From Bradyrhizobium sp. NDS-1 (lineage in GTDB: Bacteria; Pseudomonadota; Alphaproteobacteria; Rhizobiales; Xanthobacteraceae): 64,000 bases of DNA. The stretch covers positions 5,937,501-6,001,500 of the forward strand of contig NZ_CP136628.1 in the NCBI RefSeq assembly GCF_032918005.1, read 5' to 3'. The notes under the pieces were generated by a model that was given only the letters and a program-made list of their open reading frames with translations, had not been told where the DNA came from and searched no databases. A program made the position numbers and the translations under genes. This document shows positions 25,067 through 34,690 of the stretch, piece by piece (positions within the stretch are counted from its first letter, which is position 1; each line of letters begins with the position of its first letter).

Positions 25067-26791
25067 CTATTTCTTCAGCGCGAATACCCAGACGACGCCG
25101 CCCTGCGGCACGTTGGCCTCGATACCGATATTGTTGGTCACGAGTGCATCCTGGATGCGCTGTGCGTCCACGCCCCAACCCGACTGGATCGCGATGTACT
25201 GCGTGCCGTCGATCTCATAGGACACCGGCATGCCAACGATGCCGGAGTTGGTCTTCTGTTCCCACAGAAGCTCGCCGGTCTTGGCGTGGAAGGCTCGGAA
25301 GTAGCGGTCGTTGGTGCCGCCGACGAAGACGAGATCGCCCGCCGTCGCCGTGACCGATCCGAACAGCTGCGACTTGGGGAAGTTGTGCTGCCAGACCTTC
25401 TTGCCCGTGACGGGGTCCCAGGCCTGGAGCTCGCCGAAATGATCCGCGCCCGGCCTCGTCGTCAGGCCGATGTCTTCCGGCTTGGTGCCAAGCCAGAGCT
25501 CGCCCGGCTTGAGCGGGAGCTTCTCGCCGGTGAACCCGCCGCAAAAGTTCTCATTGGCCGGCACGTAGACGAGGCCGGTCCTCTGGCTGTAGGCGGCTGA
25601 CGGCCAGTCCTTGCCGCCCCACAGCGACGGACAGAACTCGACGCGCTTGCCGATCACCGGCTTGTGCGCGGGATCGACGATCGGCTTGCCGCTCTCGTCG
25701 ATGCCCTTCCAGACGTCGGTGTAGACGAACGGCCAGCCGGCGACATAGTTGATCTTGGTCGGCGTCCGCTCGAGCACCCAGAAGATCGCGTCGCGTCCCG
25801 GATGGACCAGGCTCTTGATGTTGCGACCGTTGCGTTGCAGATCAATCAGCATCGGCGCATCGACCTCGTCCCAATCCCAGGAATCGTTCTGGTGGTATTG
25901 GAAATAGGTCTTGATCTTGCCGCTGTCGGGATCGAGCGCGAGCACCGATGCAGTATAGAGATTGTCGCCGGGATGGGTTTCGCCGGGCCATGGCGCCGCG
26001 TTGCCGATGCCCCAATAGATCGTCTTGGTCTCCTTGTCGTAATTGCCGGTCATCCAGGCCGACCCGCCGCCGTTCTTCCAGTCGTCGCCCTGCCAGGTAT
26101 CGTGACCGGGCTCGCCTTCGCCGGGGATGGTGTAGGTCCGCCAAAGCTCCTTGCCGCTCTTTGCATCATAAGCCACGATATAGCCGCGTACGCCGAACTC
26201 ACCGCCGGAGCCACCGACGATGACCTTGCCATCGACGATCAACGGCATCAGGGTCAAGTACTGACCCTTCCTGTAGTCCTGCACCTTGGTGTCCCACACC
26301 ACCTTGCCGGTCTTGGCATCGAGCGCGACCACGTGGTCGTCCGTGGTGGCGAGGTAAAGCTTGTCTTCCCACAGGCCGACGCCCCGATTGGTCGGATGCA
26401 GCTGGAACAGATCGTCAGGGAGCTGCCGCTTGTAGCGCCAGTATTCGTCGCCGGTCTTCGCGTTCAGCGCGATCACCTGTCCCATCGGAGTCGTCACGAA
26501 CATCGCGCCATTGTTGACGATCGGTGGCGCCTGATGGCCTTCGACCACACCGGTGGAAAAAGTCCAGACCGGCGTGAGGTTCTTCACGTTCGAGGTGTTG
26601 ATCTGGTCGAGCGGGCTGTAGCCCTGCCCGTCATAGGTACGCCGATAGAGCATCCAGTTGTTTGGCTCCGGATTTTCCAGGCGCTGCGCCGAGACCGGAG
26701 AATAATTCTCGATCGGGCCGCACACGGCGGCGGTCGAGGCAAGACACGTAAAGGCGACGAAGCCGGACAGTAACCATTGCTTCCTGGTCAT
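25067..26791 (-). CDS. Quinoprotein alcohol dehydrogenase without vicinal cysteines
   Basis: 574 aa with a signal peptide and the full propeller (repeated LDAKTGKxVW motifs). It clearly belongs to the PQQ methanol/ethanol dehydrogenase family. Unlike the two other dehydrogenases here, the place of the Cys-Cys pair reads DDLFQLHPTNRG (about residues 127-136). The catalytic region is SWDWDEVD, with Asp306 and Asp308, so the lanthanide-type second Asp is kept. There is no neighbouring cytochrome c or MoxJ gene; a Rieske protein gene lies upstream on the same strand. Substrate unknown. Confidence 0.9.
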   Translation of the reverse strand: MTRKQWLLSGFVAFTCLASTAAVCGPIENYSPVSAQRLENPEPNNWMLYRRTYDGQGYSPLDQINTSNVKNLTPVWTFSTGVVEGHQAPPIVNNGAMFVTTPMGQVIALNAKTGDEYWRYKRQLPDDLFQLHPTNRGVGLWEDKLYLATTDDHVVALDAKTGKVVWDTKVQDYRKGQYLTLMPLIVDGKVIVGGSGGEFGVRGYIVAYDAKSGKELWRTYTIPGEGEPGHDTWQGDDWKNGGGSAWMTGNYDKETKTIYWGIGNAAPWPGETHPGDNLYTASVLALDPDSGKIKTYFQYHQNDSWDWDEVDAPMLIDLQRNGRNIKSLVHPGRDAIFWVLERTPTKINYVAGWPFVYTDVWKGIDESGKPIVDPAHKPVIGKRVEFCPSLWGGKDWPSAAYSQRTGLVYVPANENFCGGFTGEKLPLKPGELWLGTKPEDIGLTTRPGADHFGELQAWDPVTGKKVWQHNFPKSQLFGSVTATAGDLVFVGGTNDRYFRAFHAKTGELLWEQKTNSGIVGMPVSYEIDGTQYIAIQSGWGVDAQRIQDALVTNNIGIEANVPQGGVVWVFALKK

Positions 26792-26816
26792 GGACGTTCC
26801 CCTTTTTCATCCGTTC

Positions 26817-26852
26817 GAATTCTTGTCGTGAATTCTTGTTTTGAATTCTTGT
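26817..26852. repeat. Three tandem copies of a 10-bp core, 13-bp period, upstream of a dehydrogenase gene
   Basis: GAATTCTTGT occurs at 26817-26826, 26830-26839 and 26843-26852 with spacer TCG or TTT-like triplets. It sits 26-61 bp ahead of the quinoprotein gene on the minus strand, between it and the Rieske gene. It may be a regulator array or a slippage-prone repeat. Confidence 0.75.
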
Positions 26853-26921
26853 CGCTCGTCCCGTCGTCCGCCCATCGGCGGATGCGGCCTTTCCTGACGC
26901 GGGCACGGCCCGCACCGCCCG

Positions 26922-27575
26922 TCATCCTGGTTGCGCGCCACCTACCTTTCCGATGAAGTTGCCGGCGACGCTGAGCGAACCGTCAGCGAGCGCCAGCGGC
27001 AGCGCTGCGAGCCGTCGCGGCGCCGGTCCGAACACGACCTGCGCGCCGGCGCGAGGGTCGAATTCGGAGTTGTGGCACATGCACTTGAACACCTCCTTGT
27101 CGCCGACATCGCTCTTCACCCAAGCGGTGACAGGGCAGCCGGCATGAGCGCAGATCGCCGAATAAGCGATGATGCCGTCGACGGCGCGCGCGCGCGTTTT
27201 CTCGTCGAGTTCGGCGGGATCGAGCCTGATGATCAGGATCTCGTTGAGCCGCGAGGCGCTGCGCACCACCTGTGTCTTGGGATCCTTCGGCCAGGCATGC
27301 ACCGGCGGTCCGCCAGCAGGCAGGTCGGCCGCGGTGATGAGCTTTCCTTCCTTGTCGCCTTCAGAGAAGACGAGCACATCGCCTTTCTGGGGCCGTTCGT
27401 CGGAGCCAGGCGGCTCCTCATTCGCGCGCGCATGCGCGGAACAACCTAGGCAGGCGGTGGTGGCGATTGCACCGAGCAGGACCGTTCGCCGCGTCTGCTC
27501 GTGGCAAGCGCCGGCTTCGGGTTCCGTGATGCTCTCGGATGATGAGGAATGGGTCGTGAGTGATGAGCGAGACAT
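26922..27575 (-). CDS. Rieske [2Fe-2S] protein, exported
   Basis: 217 aa. A twin-arginine-like stretch (TRRTVLLGAIATTACLG) near residue 30 indicates export of a folded protein. The Rieske cluster motifs are CAHAGC and CMCHNSEFDP, with the two histidine and two cysteine ligands plus the extra disulfide cysteines typical of bc1-type Rieske proteins. No cytochrome b or c1 gene is adjacent. The pairing with the downstream quinoprotein gene suggests a shared electron-transfer role. The start ATG has a weak ribosome-binding site. Confidence 0.88.
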   Translation of the reverse strand: MSRSSLTTHSSSSESITEPEAGACHEQTRRTVLLGAIATTACLGCSAHARANEEPPGSDERPQKGDVLVFSEGDKEGKLITAADLPAGGPPVHAWPKDPKTQVVRSASRLNEILIIRLDPAELDEKTRARAVDGIIAYSAICAHAGCPVTAWVKSDVGDKEVFKCMCHNSEFDPRAGAQVVFGPAPRRLAALPLALADGSLSVAGNFIGKVGGAQPG

Positions 27576-27828
27576 GCCACAAGCAGGCGCTGGAACTCTG
27601 CCGAAAAAAAGGCGAGGAGTTGGCGCCGCAGCGCATCAATATGGCTTTGCTCGCTTTGATTGAACAACGATGAACGCATTCAAACGTGTTTTCACAGTTT
27701 CAACGTTACGCCGCGCGACCGGCATGATAATTTTGCAGATCAGACCGATAACGCCGGAATTGGTGCAGCGCGCTCTCCGCCGCGCTGCGCAAATTATATC
27801 CGCATAGCTTGCGGGGCCGTCCGTCGCG

Positions 27829-28293
27829 TCAGGACCTGAGCACGTGACGCGGCGCGGCGATAGAACCGGCGACGGTTGCCGATGCCATTTCAAAACTGTC
27901 GGCGATGCGACGTGCCTTGTCGATGAACAGCGCAGCCGCCGGCGGTGGGCAGACCTCGCGCGCGGTCTGCTCGAACAGATCGAGCCAGCGGTCGAAATGA
28001 TCGCCCACCAGGCTCAGCGGCAGATGTGCCCGCATCGGCGAGCCGTGATAACGGCCGCTCATCAGCACGACCGAGGACCAGAAATCCCTGAGCTTGGCCA
28101 GATGCTCGTCCCAGTCCTCTACCACCCCAAACACCGGCCCCAGCCGCGCATCTTCGCGCACGCGCCCGTAGAAGCGAGTGACGAGTTCCCCGATCATTTC
28201 CTCGGTGATCCCGGTTCGCTCGATCGCATCCTGGGTCAGCACGTTCCGCCGTGCGGCCGCCGCCTCGCGCTCGGCCTTCAATCGATCCGACAT
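27829..28293 (-). CDS. Group III truncated haemoglobin
   Basis: 154 aa from ATG 28293 (longer forms starting at 28341 or 28365 are possible). The globin core is recognisable: GELVTRFYGRVREDARLGPVF, LRDFWSSVVLMSGRYHG, the proximal-histidine segment MRAHLPL, and FDRWLDLFEQT. These fit the group III (Ctb/Cgb-like) family involved in oxygen or NO chemistry. It is monocistronic between the Rieske and hydroxyacyl-CoA dehydrogenase genes. Confidence 0.85.
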   Translation of the reverse strand: MSDRLKAEREAAAARRNVLTQDAIERTGITEEMIGELVTRFYGRVREDARLGPVFGVVEDWDEHLAKLRDFWSSVVLMSGRYHGSPMRAHLPLSLVGDHFDRWLDLFEQTAREVCPPPAAALFIDKARRIADSFEMASATVAGSIAAPRHVLRS

Positions 28294-28430
28294 GTCCTTC
28301 GTTATCCGTTCCGTTGTTTCCGCGGGCCGCCCATTCGACATTGTCGGGCCAATTGCGCGCGGCATCTTTGTCGCAGCGCAAAGTGCGGAATCCGGCGGCG
28401 GACGCCAAAGGCCCGCCGCCGACGCCCTGG

Positions 28431-29282
<852 letters not shown>

Positions 29283-29597
29283 TGCCTCTTATCCTTCATC
29301 CTTGCGGCCCGCGCCGGCACGACACGGCCTGTTGTTCCTGCACCAGGGTCTAGCACCGCCAGCGGGCTGCTGCGACCTGATCCTGCCCCTTCCTTAAAGC
29401 ATCCATAGCTGGAATAAAGCCGCCAGACGGGCTCCAAACGACGCCCTCAGACGCTCCAGAGGCCGGTTTTGAGACCTCGGCGCCCTCCGCCGTCCAGTCC
29501 TGATTTCCGCCCGCCACCCCGGGTCTTGATTTTGGCAGCCGCAACGTCGAGAACGTACATCGCGCGAGGCTCGCGGAAGGAAGTTGCCTGAGGCCGG
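29283..29597. other. Divergent intergenic region, no gene seen
   Basis: 315 bp between the hydroxybutyryl-CoA dehydrogenase gene and tupB. Promoters for both must lie here, but no clear box, operator or molybdate/tungstate-regulator site was recognised. Confidence 0.4.
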
Positions 29598-30296
29598 ATG
29601 AACGACTTTGCACGCTCCATCGGCTCCGCCCTCTCTCTGATCGCCGAGGCCGACGCCGAGCTGCTCGGCATCGTCGCATTGTCGGTGCGGGTCAGCCTGA
29701 CCGCCAGCATCGCCGCGCTCCTGATCGGCGCACCGTTCGGAGCCCTGCTTGCGATCACCCGTTTCCGGGGACGTCAGGTTGTCATCATCCTCACCAATGC
29801 GCTGCTCGGCCTTCCGCCGGTCGTAGTGGGGCTCGCACTCTATCTCCTGCTGTCGCGGTCCGGCCCATTCGGGATGGCCGGACTGTTGTTCACGCCGGCC
29901 GCGATGGTGATCGCGCAGACCCTGCTGGCGACGCCGATCGTGGTGGCGCTGGTGCACCGGCCCGCGAGCCTGCTGTGGGCCGAGTATGGCGATCTGGCCC
30001 GGATCGACGGCCTCTCGGCCTTTCGCAGCATGGCGCTTTTGTTCGCGCTCGGCCGGACCTCGCTGCTGACGGCGTTTCTCGCGGCGTTCGGGCGCGCCAT
30101 CGCCGAAGTCGGCGCCATCATCATCGTCGGCGGCAACGTCCGCGGCTTCACGCGCACGATGACGACCGCGATCGCGCTGGAGACCAGCAAGGGCGATCTG
30201 CCGCTGGCGCTCGGGCTCGGGCTGATCCTGCTCGCGCTCAGCGTGGCAGTGTCGACCATCGCCTTCCTGCTAGTGGGACGCGTTGGGGAAAAATAG
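29598..30296 (+). CDS. tupB: Tungstate-type ABC transporter permease
   Basis: 232-aa inner-membrane permease with about five hydrophobic segments. It resembles TupB/WtpB-type permeases: LLGLPPVVVGLALYLLLSRSGP, then the EAA-like loop region GRAIAEVGAIIIVGGNVRGFTRTMTTAI. The 3' end overlaps the convergent tupA gene by 27 bp. No ATPase gene follows, so the transporter set here is incomplete. Confidence 0.88.
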   Translation: MNDFARSIGSALSLIAEADAELLGIVALSVRVSLTASIAALLIGAPFGALLAITRFRGRQVVIILTNALLGLPPVVVGLALYLLLSRSGPFGMAGLLFTPAAMVIAQTLLATPIVVALVHRPASLLWAEYGDLARIDGLSAFRSMALLFALGRTSLLTAFLAAFGRAIAEVGAIIIVGGNVRGFTRTMTTAIALETSKGDLPLALGLGLILLALSVAVSTIAFLLVGRVGEK

Positions 30297-31079
30297 CTGC
30301 TCGCCGCCGACCTTGTACCCGGCGATCGCCTCCTGCCCCTTCGACGAGACGAGCCAGTCGATGAAGGCCTGTCCATCCTTCACCTTCACGGTCGGATGCG
30401 TGGCGGGATTCACCAGCATGACGCCGTACTGGTTGAACAGCCGCTTGTCCCCTTCGGTCAGGACGGCGAGTTCGCCGCGGTTCTTGAACGACAGCCAGGT
30501 GCCGCGGTCCGACAGAAGATAGGCGTTCGACGACGAGGCCATGTTCAGCGCCGGACCCATGCCCTGGCCGATCTCCCGATACCAATCGTTCTTTACCGCG
30601 CCGAGGTCGACGCCCGCTTCCTTCCAAAGCCGGAGCTCGGCGGCATGCGTGCCGGACTTGTCGCCGCGCGAGATGAACAGCGCCCCCGCCGCCGCGATCT
30701 TGCGCAGCGCGTCCGCAACGTCCTTGCCGCCGGCGATCTTTGCGGGATCACTCTTCGGGCCGACGATGACGAAGTCGTTGTACATGACGTCGAAGCGCTT
30801 CACGCCCTGCCCTTCCGACATGAACTTGTCTTCGGCGGACCTGTCATGGACAAACACCACGTCGGCATCGCCGCGCCGCCCGATATCCAGCGCCTGGCCG
30901 GTGCCAACGGCGACGACCTTAACACCAATGCCCTCGGCCTTCGTGAACAGCGGCAGCAGATGGCCGAACAGGCCTGATTGCTCAGTCGACGTGGTCGAGG
31001 CGACCGTGATGGTGCGATCCTGCGCGAAGGCGATGGTGGACCAGAGCAGAACCGCTCCCAGGGTGGCAATCTTCCTCAT
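30270..31079 (-). CDS. tupA: Tungstate-binding periplasmic protein
   Basis: 269 aa with a signal peptide (STIAFAQ). The oxyanion site is marked by TTSTEQSGLF, then TGQALDIGRRGDADVVFVHD and SRGDKSGTHAAELRLW. These fit the TupA family rather than ModA. GAGGAA ribosome-binding site ahead of ATG 31079. It would supply tungsten or molybdenum for enzymes such as the two molybdenum-hydroxylase systems in this window; that link is inference. Confidence 0.9.
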   Translation of the reverse strand: MRKIATLGAVLLWSTIAFAQDRTITVASTTSTEQSGLFGHLLPLFTKAEGIGVKVVAVGTGQALDIGRRGDADVVFVHDRSAEDKFMSEGQGVKRFDVMYNDFVIVGPKSDPAKIAGGKDVADALRKIAAAGALFISRGDKSGTHAAELRLWKEAGVDLGAVKNDWYREIGQGMGPALNMASSSNAYLLSDRGTWLSFKNRGELAVLTEGDKRLFNQYGVMLVNPATHPTVKVKDGQAFIDWLVSSKGQEAIAGYKVGGEQLFFPNASH

Positions 31080-31241
31080 GCGTCGTTCCTCAACCAACAA
31101 TGACGATCCTGAATAGCCCCTGTCGATGAAATCGGGAACCCCCGACGTCAGACCGCATAGAGTTGAACGGGTGACTACAAAGCGGCAGGAACGTCGTTGG
31201 CGCAGGCGGATTGTCTGGGAATGTAAGTCAAGGAGAATCCA

Positions 31242-31532
31242 ATGAAGAAGATCATCTTGGCATCCACATGCATCATGGCGCTTGCAACCGGTGGCGCCGT
31301 CGCTCAGACACAACCCGCGCCGAGCGCCTCAGGCCAAAGCGATGTCGGTCCCTCATCGCGAGGTCCCGCCACCAAGGGCATGACGACCGGACGTTCGTCG
31401 AACATGCAGAACGAGGCCAGCGACGGCAAGGGGGCGCAGCAACCATCGGCCGGCGGCACCAACACCAACAACATGGGCAGCCCGGCCGGCGGCGGCAGCG
31501 CCGGCTCCGGCTCGGGCTCGGGCGGGCGATAA
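31242..31532 (+). CDS. Small exported Gly/Ser-rich protein
   Basis: 96 aa with a signal peptide (GGAVAQTQ). The mature protein is a low-complexity chain ending in a Gly-Ser run (GGGSAGSGSGSGGR). AAGGAG ribosome-binding site. No domain is seen. Confidence 0.6.
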   Translation: MKKIILASTCIMALATGGAVAQTQPAPSASGQSDVGPSSRGPATKGMTTGRSSNMQNEASDGKGAQQPSAGGTNTNNMGSPAGGGSAGSGSGSGGR

Positions 31533-31783
31533 GTCTGCAGCTCGGCCAGGAGCTCGCTGCACGCGTTCTCTCCGAGGCTCGCGAATCAGGCGCCGCATGC
31601 GGTGCTGCGAGTCTCGGATCGCGTTAGTAGAGTGGAGCACGCGCACGAGCGCGCTTGCAGTTGCAAGGTATCTTCCAGGATCCTGAACCCGAGCCAGCGT
31701 ATCCATCACGGCACGGCCGCACTGTGTCGCGGTCACACGCACATGTGCGGATGTTCTGCAATTGATCTCACCTTGACAGAGAT

Positions 31784-33088
31784 GTGACGACCGGGGCAGT
31801 TTTTCATATTGCTGACGAATCAGCGATTGCCTCACGCCGAGTACCTCTTGGACAACTCCTAGTGCTTTCGAGACTGATATCGTTGCTGCGCCGCATCCCC
31901 GCGGTGAAATGGGCATTCACCCGGCTTCGGCCCGTGCCGCATGGCGGCAGCATTGACGTCAACCCGCTCACCGCAGACATCTCGTCCGTCATCGCCGAAG
32001 GCATCGCGGCCGAGAACATCACGAAAGCCGCTCCGGCTCAAATCACCGATATCAGCGCAGTTTCGGCGCGCGACGACGTCGAGATCGCGTGCGCGACTCG
32101 GTCCGCCGAAGTTGACGTCGCCATCTCTGTCATGGCGGAGAGCCCGCCGGCAGCCCCAGCCGATGCCGGCGGCAGCGACGATTCTTCGCGGGAGACGCCG
32201 TCGGAGATCGAACCGGTCATCGTGGAGCGGGCTTCGGTCTCGACCATCCAGATCGAAATCGCGACAGCCGATGAATCCGTCGCCAGCGATGACCCGGCTA
32301 TTGAAATCTCGACGAACGTCGAGGCCGTAGATCCGGACCCGGCCGCGGTCGGCGTCGTCAGCGAACCGACCGACGCTGGGTTCGTTGTCGCGGAGGAGGC
32401 ATCGCCGTCGTCCGTCGGTGTCGAGAGCGCGCCGGATGCCGCCCGCGCTCTCGCCGTCAACGATGATAGTTCCCCTGCCGTCATGGTGGATGTTGAGGCG
32501 ACCGTAGAGGAGCCGTGTGTCACGCTTGTCGGCAGCGAGGGGCTGGCAGAGCCATTCCCTGAGGCTCGTTTCCACAGCGATCCTTTCCCCGGCGCCATGG
32601 CGGCAACCGAGCCGGGTGCTGCGGACGTTGCTGCGCCCGTCACAGCGGTGGCCGCGGCGCAGAGTACCCCCGACACAGCCGGCGTCGCCACCGACATCGA
32701 GCCGGCTCTCGTGTCTCCCTCTGCCGAGAGCCTCAGCACGCCGAAAGGCCGCGCAAGGGCCGCAGAACCTGCCGATCGCACCGCGCTGATCCGGCAGCGC
32801 TGGGCGGAAACCGGGATCAGGATGTGGAATCCGCGGCTGCACGGCACCGGCGAGGCCACGCTGAACATTCAGGGAAGCGTTGGGCTGCTGCCACCCGCCC
32901 CCGGCGAGACGATGCCGCGCTACGACAAGCTGGAATTCAAGATGCTCGGCGGACAGATCGTCTGCGAGGGCGTTATCCTCGAGGCGCCCGGGCAGGCGAG
33001 CCGGCACAGTTTCACGCGGCTCGCGGAGCCCTCGAAAATCGAGCGCGCCCGCGAACCAGCGCAGGAACGCCAGGCCGCTCTCGCCTGA
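31784..33088 (+). CDS. Large low-complexity protein with a conserved-looking C-terminal segment
   Basis: Up to 434 aa from a GTG start with no clear ribosome-binding site; a shorter version from GTG 31862 would begin at LSRLISLLRRIPAVKWAF. After a short hydrophobic/basic N-terminus comes about 260 residues rich in Ala, Val, Glu, Asp and Ser, probably disordered. The last 110 residues look structured (RQRWAETGIRMWNP, GEATLNIQGSVGLLPP, YDKLEFKMLGGQIVCEGV). The antisense strand also has a long open frame, but its composition is that of a shadow. Function unknown. Confidence 0.55.
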   Translation: MTTGAVFHIADESAIASRRVPLGQLLVLSRLISLLRRIPAVKWAFTRLRPVPHGGSIDVNPLTADISSVIAEGIAAENITKAAPAQITDISAVSARDDVEIACATRSAEVDVAISVMAESPPAAPADAGGSDDSSRETPSEIEPVIVERASVSTIQIEIATADESVASDDPAIEISTNVEAVDPDPAAVGVVSEPTDAGFVVAEEASPSSVGVESAPDAARALAVNDDSSPAVMVDVEATVEEPCVTLVGSEGLAEPFPEARFHSDPFPGAMAATEPGAADVAAPVTAVAAAQSTPDTAGVATDIEPALVSPSAESLSTPKGRARAAEPADRTALIRQRWAETGIRMWNPRLHGTGEATLNIQGSVGLLPPAPGETMPRYDKLEFKMLGGQIVCEGVILEAPGQASRHSFTRLAEPSKIERAREPAQERQAALA

Positions 33089-33270
33089 TCCCTTTCTCCC
33101 GCGATCAACCTAAAGTGGCTTTCTGTCGACACGCTCTTGTTCCCGCGCGGCACGTAAATTTTCCTCATACGAAGCCGTTGCCCGTAACGCCGGCTGCAAC
33201 GTAACCTGCGCGCGGTCGAGCCCCGACATCCGCCCGATCAGAACGACAAGAACACTATGGGAGGAAAACC

Positions 33271-34155
33271 ATGAGAACATTCACGGCCGCGCTGTGCGCA
33301 CTGGCATTGTTCGCGACGGGCGCGCAAGCACAGACCCTCAAGGCTTTCCTGGCGTCGGTCATGCAGAAGTGGACAGCACCTTTCGAGCCGTTCCAGCTCA
33401 TCGGCAACATCTACTATGTCGGAACCGAAGGCATTGCCGTCTATGTCATCAAGACATCGCAGGGCCTGATCCTGATAGATACGGCAATGCCCCAGTCAAC
33501 CGGCATGATCAAGGACAACATCGCCAAGCTCGGCTTCAAGGTTGCCGACATCAAGATCGTCCTCAACTCGCACGCGCATCTCGATCACACCGGCGGTTTT
33601 GCCGAGATCAAGAAGGAGACCGGTGCGCAGCTCGTGGCCGGCGAGCGCGACAAGCCTCTGCTGGAAGGCGGCTACTATCCCGGCGAAGAGAAGAACGAGG
33701 ATCTCACCTTTCCCCCGGTGAAGGTCGACCGCACGGTGAAGGAAGGCGACAAGGTCACGCTCGGCGACGCTACCCTCACCGCACATGCAACGCCCGGCCA
33801 TTCGCCCGGCTGCACGAGCTGGGAGATGACCGTTGGGGACGGCGACCAGAACCGCCAGGTGCTGTTCTTCTGCAGCGGCACGGTGGCCCTGAACAGGCTG
33901 GTCGGCCAGCCGACCTATCCGGGCATCGTCGACGACTACCGGGCGACCTACGTCAAGGCCAAGGCGATGAAGATCGACGTGCTGCTCGGGCCACACCCGG
34001 AGGTCTATGGCATGCAGGCCAAGCGAGCGCAGATGAAGGACGGCGCGCCGAATCCATTCGTCAAACCGGGCGAGCTTGCGACCTATGTGACCGGCCTGTC
34101 GGAAGAATTCGACAAGCAACTCGCCAAGCAGACCGCGGCGCTGGAAAAGAAGTAG
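33271..34155 (+). CDS. Subclass B3 metallo-beta-lactamase, BJP-1 type
   Basis: 294-aa periplasmic zinc hydrolase with signal peptide (GAQAQ). Zinc-binding motifs: NSHAHLDHTGG (His-x-His-x-Asp-His), His in ATPGHSPGCTSW and His in LLGPHPEVYGM. Length and sequence are very close to what I recall of the Bradyrhizobium enzyme BJP-1. GGGAGG ribosome-binding site. It is monocistronic. It is presumably intrinsic rather than acquired, as nothing nearby suggests mobility. Confidence 0.93.
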   Translation: MRTFTAALCALALFATGAQAQTLKAFLASVMQKWTAPFEPFQLIGNIYYVGTEGIAVYVIKTSQGLILIDTAMPQSTGMIKDNIAKLGFKVADIKIVLNSHAHLDHTGGFAEIKKETGAQLVAGERDKPLLEGGYYPGEEKNEDLTFPPVKVDRTVKEGDKVTLGDATLTAHATPGHSPGCTSWEMTVGDGDQNRQVLFFCSGTVALNRLVGQPTYPGIVDDYRATYVKAKAMKIDVLLGPHPEVYGMQAKRAQMKDGAPNPFVKPGELATYVTGLSEEFDKQLAKQTAALEKK

Positions 34156-34175
34156 CGGCGATCGGATTCGGCCTG

Positions 34176-34202
34176 GCACCTTTCCCGGACCGGGAGAGGT
34201 GC
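34176..34202 (+). terminator. Hairpin after the lactamase gene
   Basis: GCACCTTTCCCGG and CCGGGAGAGGTGC pair over 13 positions with one T-G wobble. It begins 20 bases after the lactamase stop codon. The loop is minimal and no T run follows. Confidence 0.45.
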
Positions 34203-34437
34203 GGCAGGTCGTCAGTCCGACGCGCGTGGTTAGCAAAGCGTAGCGCGGCTTTGCAGAACTTTGCAGCCAAAGCGCTGCATTTGCGGCCCCTATCCTTAAC
34301 GCCGCCTCACCAACGCACGGGCCCGAAATGTCCGCGGTAGCGTGCAACCTGCGCTGGCCCTTGGCGCACGATCGATCTAACGCGCCCTTTACCGCCACCA
34401 TGCAAGATCGGCCGCGTTTTCAGGGGCTCGTATTTCA

Positions 34438-34688
34438 ATGCCTGTTGCCGATTTGAAGTCTCACCTCGCCGCCGCAATGCGGCTGTTTCGCGTTCCGGCC
34501 GACAATCCGGATCTGATGCGGGCGCAGTTCGACGCTTTCGCGCCCAGCTCGACACCCTGCGCCGCCTGGGGTGCGACTTCATCCAGGGCTATTATTTCGC
34601 AAAACCCATGCCGGGCGATGCGATTGGCGACTATCTGGCGAAGGAGCAATTCCGCCTCGACGGCGCCGGGGCCAAGGTCGTGGCCTGA
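34438..34688 (+). pseudogene. Remnant of a GGDEF/EAL cyclic-di-GMP gene with internal deletion
   Basis: The first part (frame of ATG 34438) reads MPVADLKSHLAAAMRLF and then RVPADNPDLMRAQFDAF, like the N-terminus of membrane GGDEF-EAL proteins. From 34539 a different frame reads RAQLDTLRRLGCDFIQGYYF and then AKPMP, the end of an EAL domain, to a TGA at 34686-34688. The middle of the gene (membrane part, GGDEF and most of EAL) is missing and the two ends are out of frame. It ends two bases before the convergent livF stop. Confidence 0.75.
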
Positions 34689-34690
34689 GG

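Noticed and set aside
22188..25178. Very long open frame on the minus strand (about 1000 codons)
   Set aside because: It is antisense to the [2Fe-2S]/molybdenum dehydrogenase genes, which have clear motifs; the Arg/Asp/Leu/His-rich composition is that of a GC-rich shadow.
31859..33007. Antisense open frame of 382 codons opposite the low-complexity protein
   Set aside because: Its composition mirrors the plus-strand gene and no ribosome-binding site or domain is seen.
33271..34155. Acquired antibiotic-resistance gene
   Set aside because: The lactamase closely resembles a chromosomal Bradyrhizobium enzyme and there are no transposase or integrase genes nearby.
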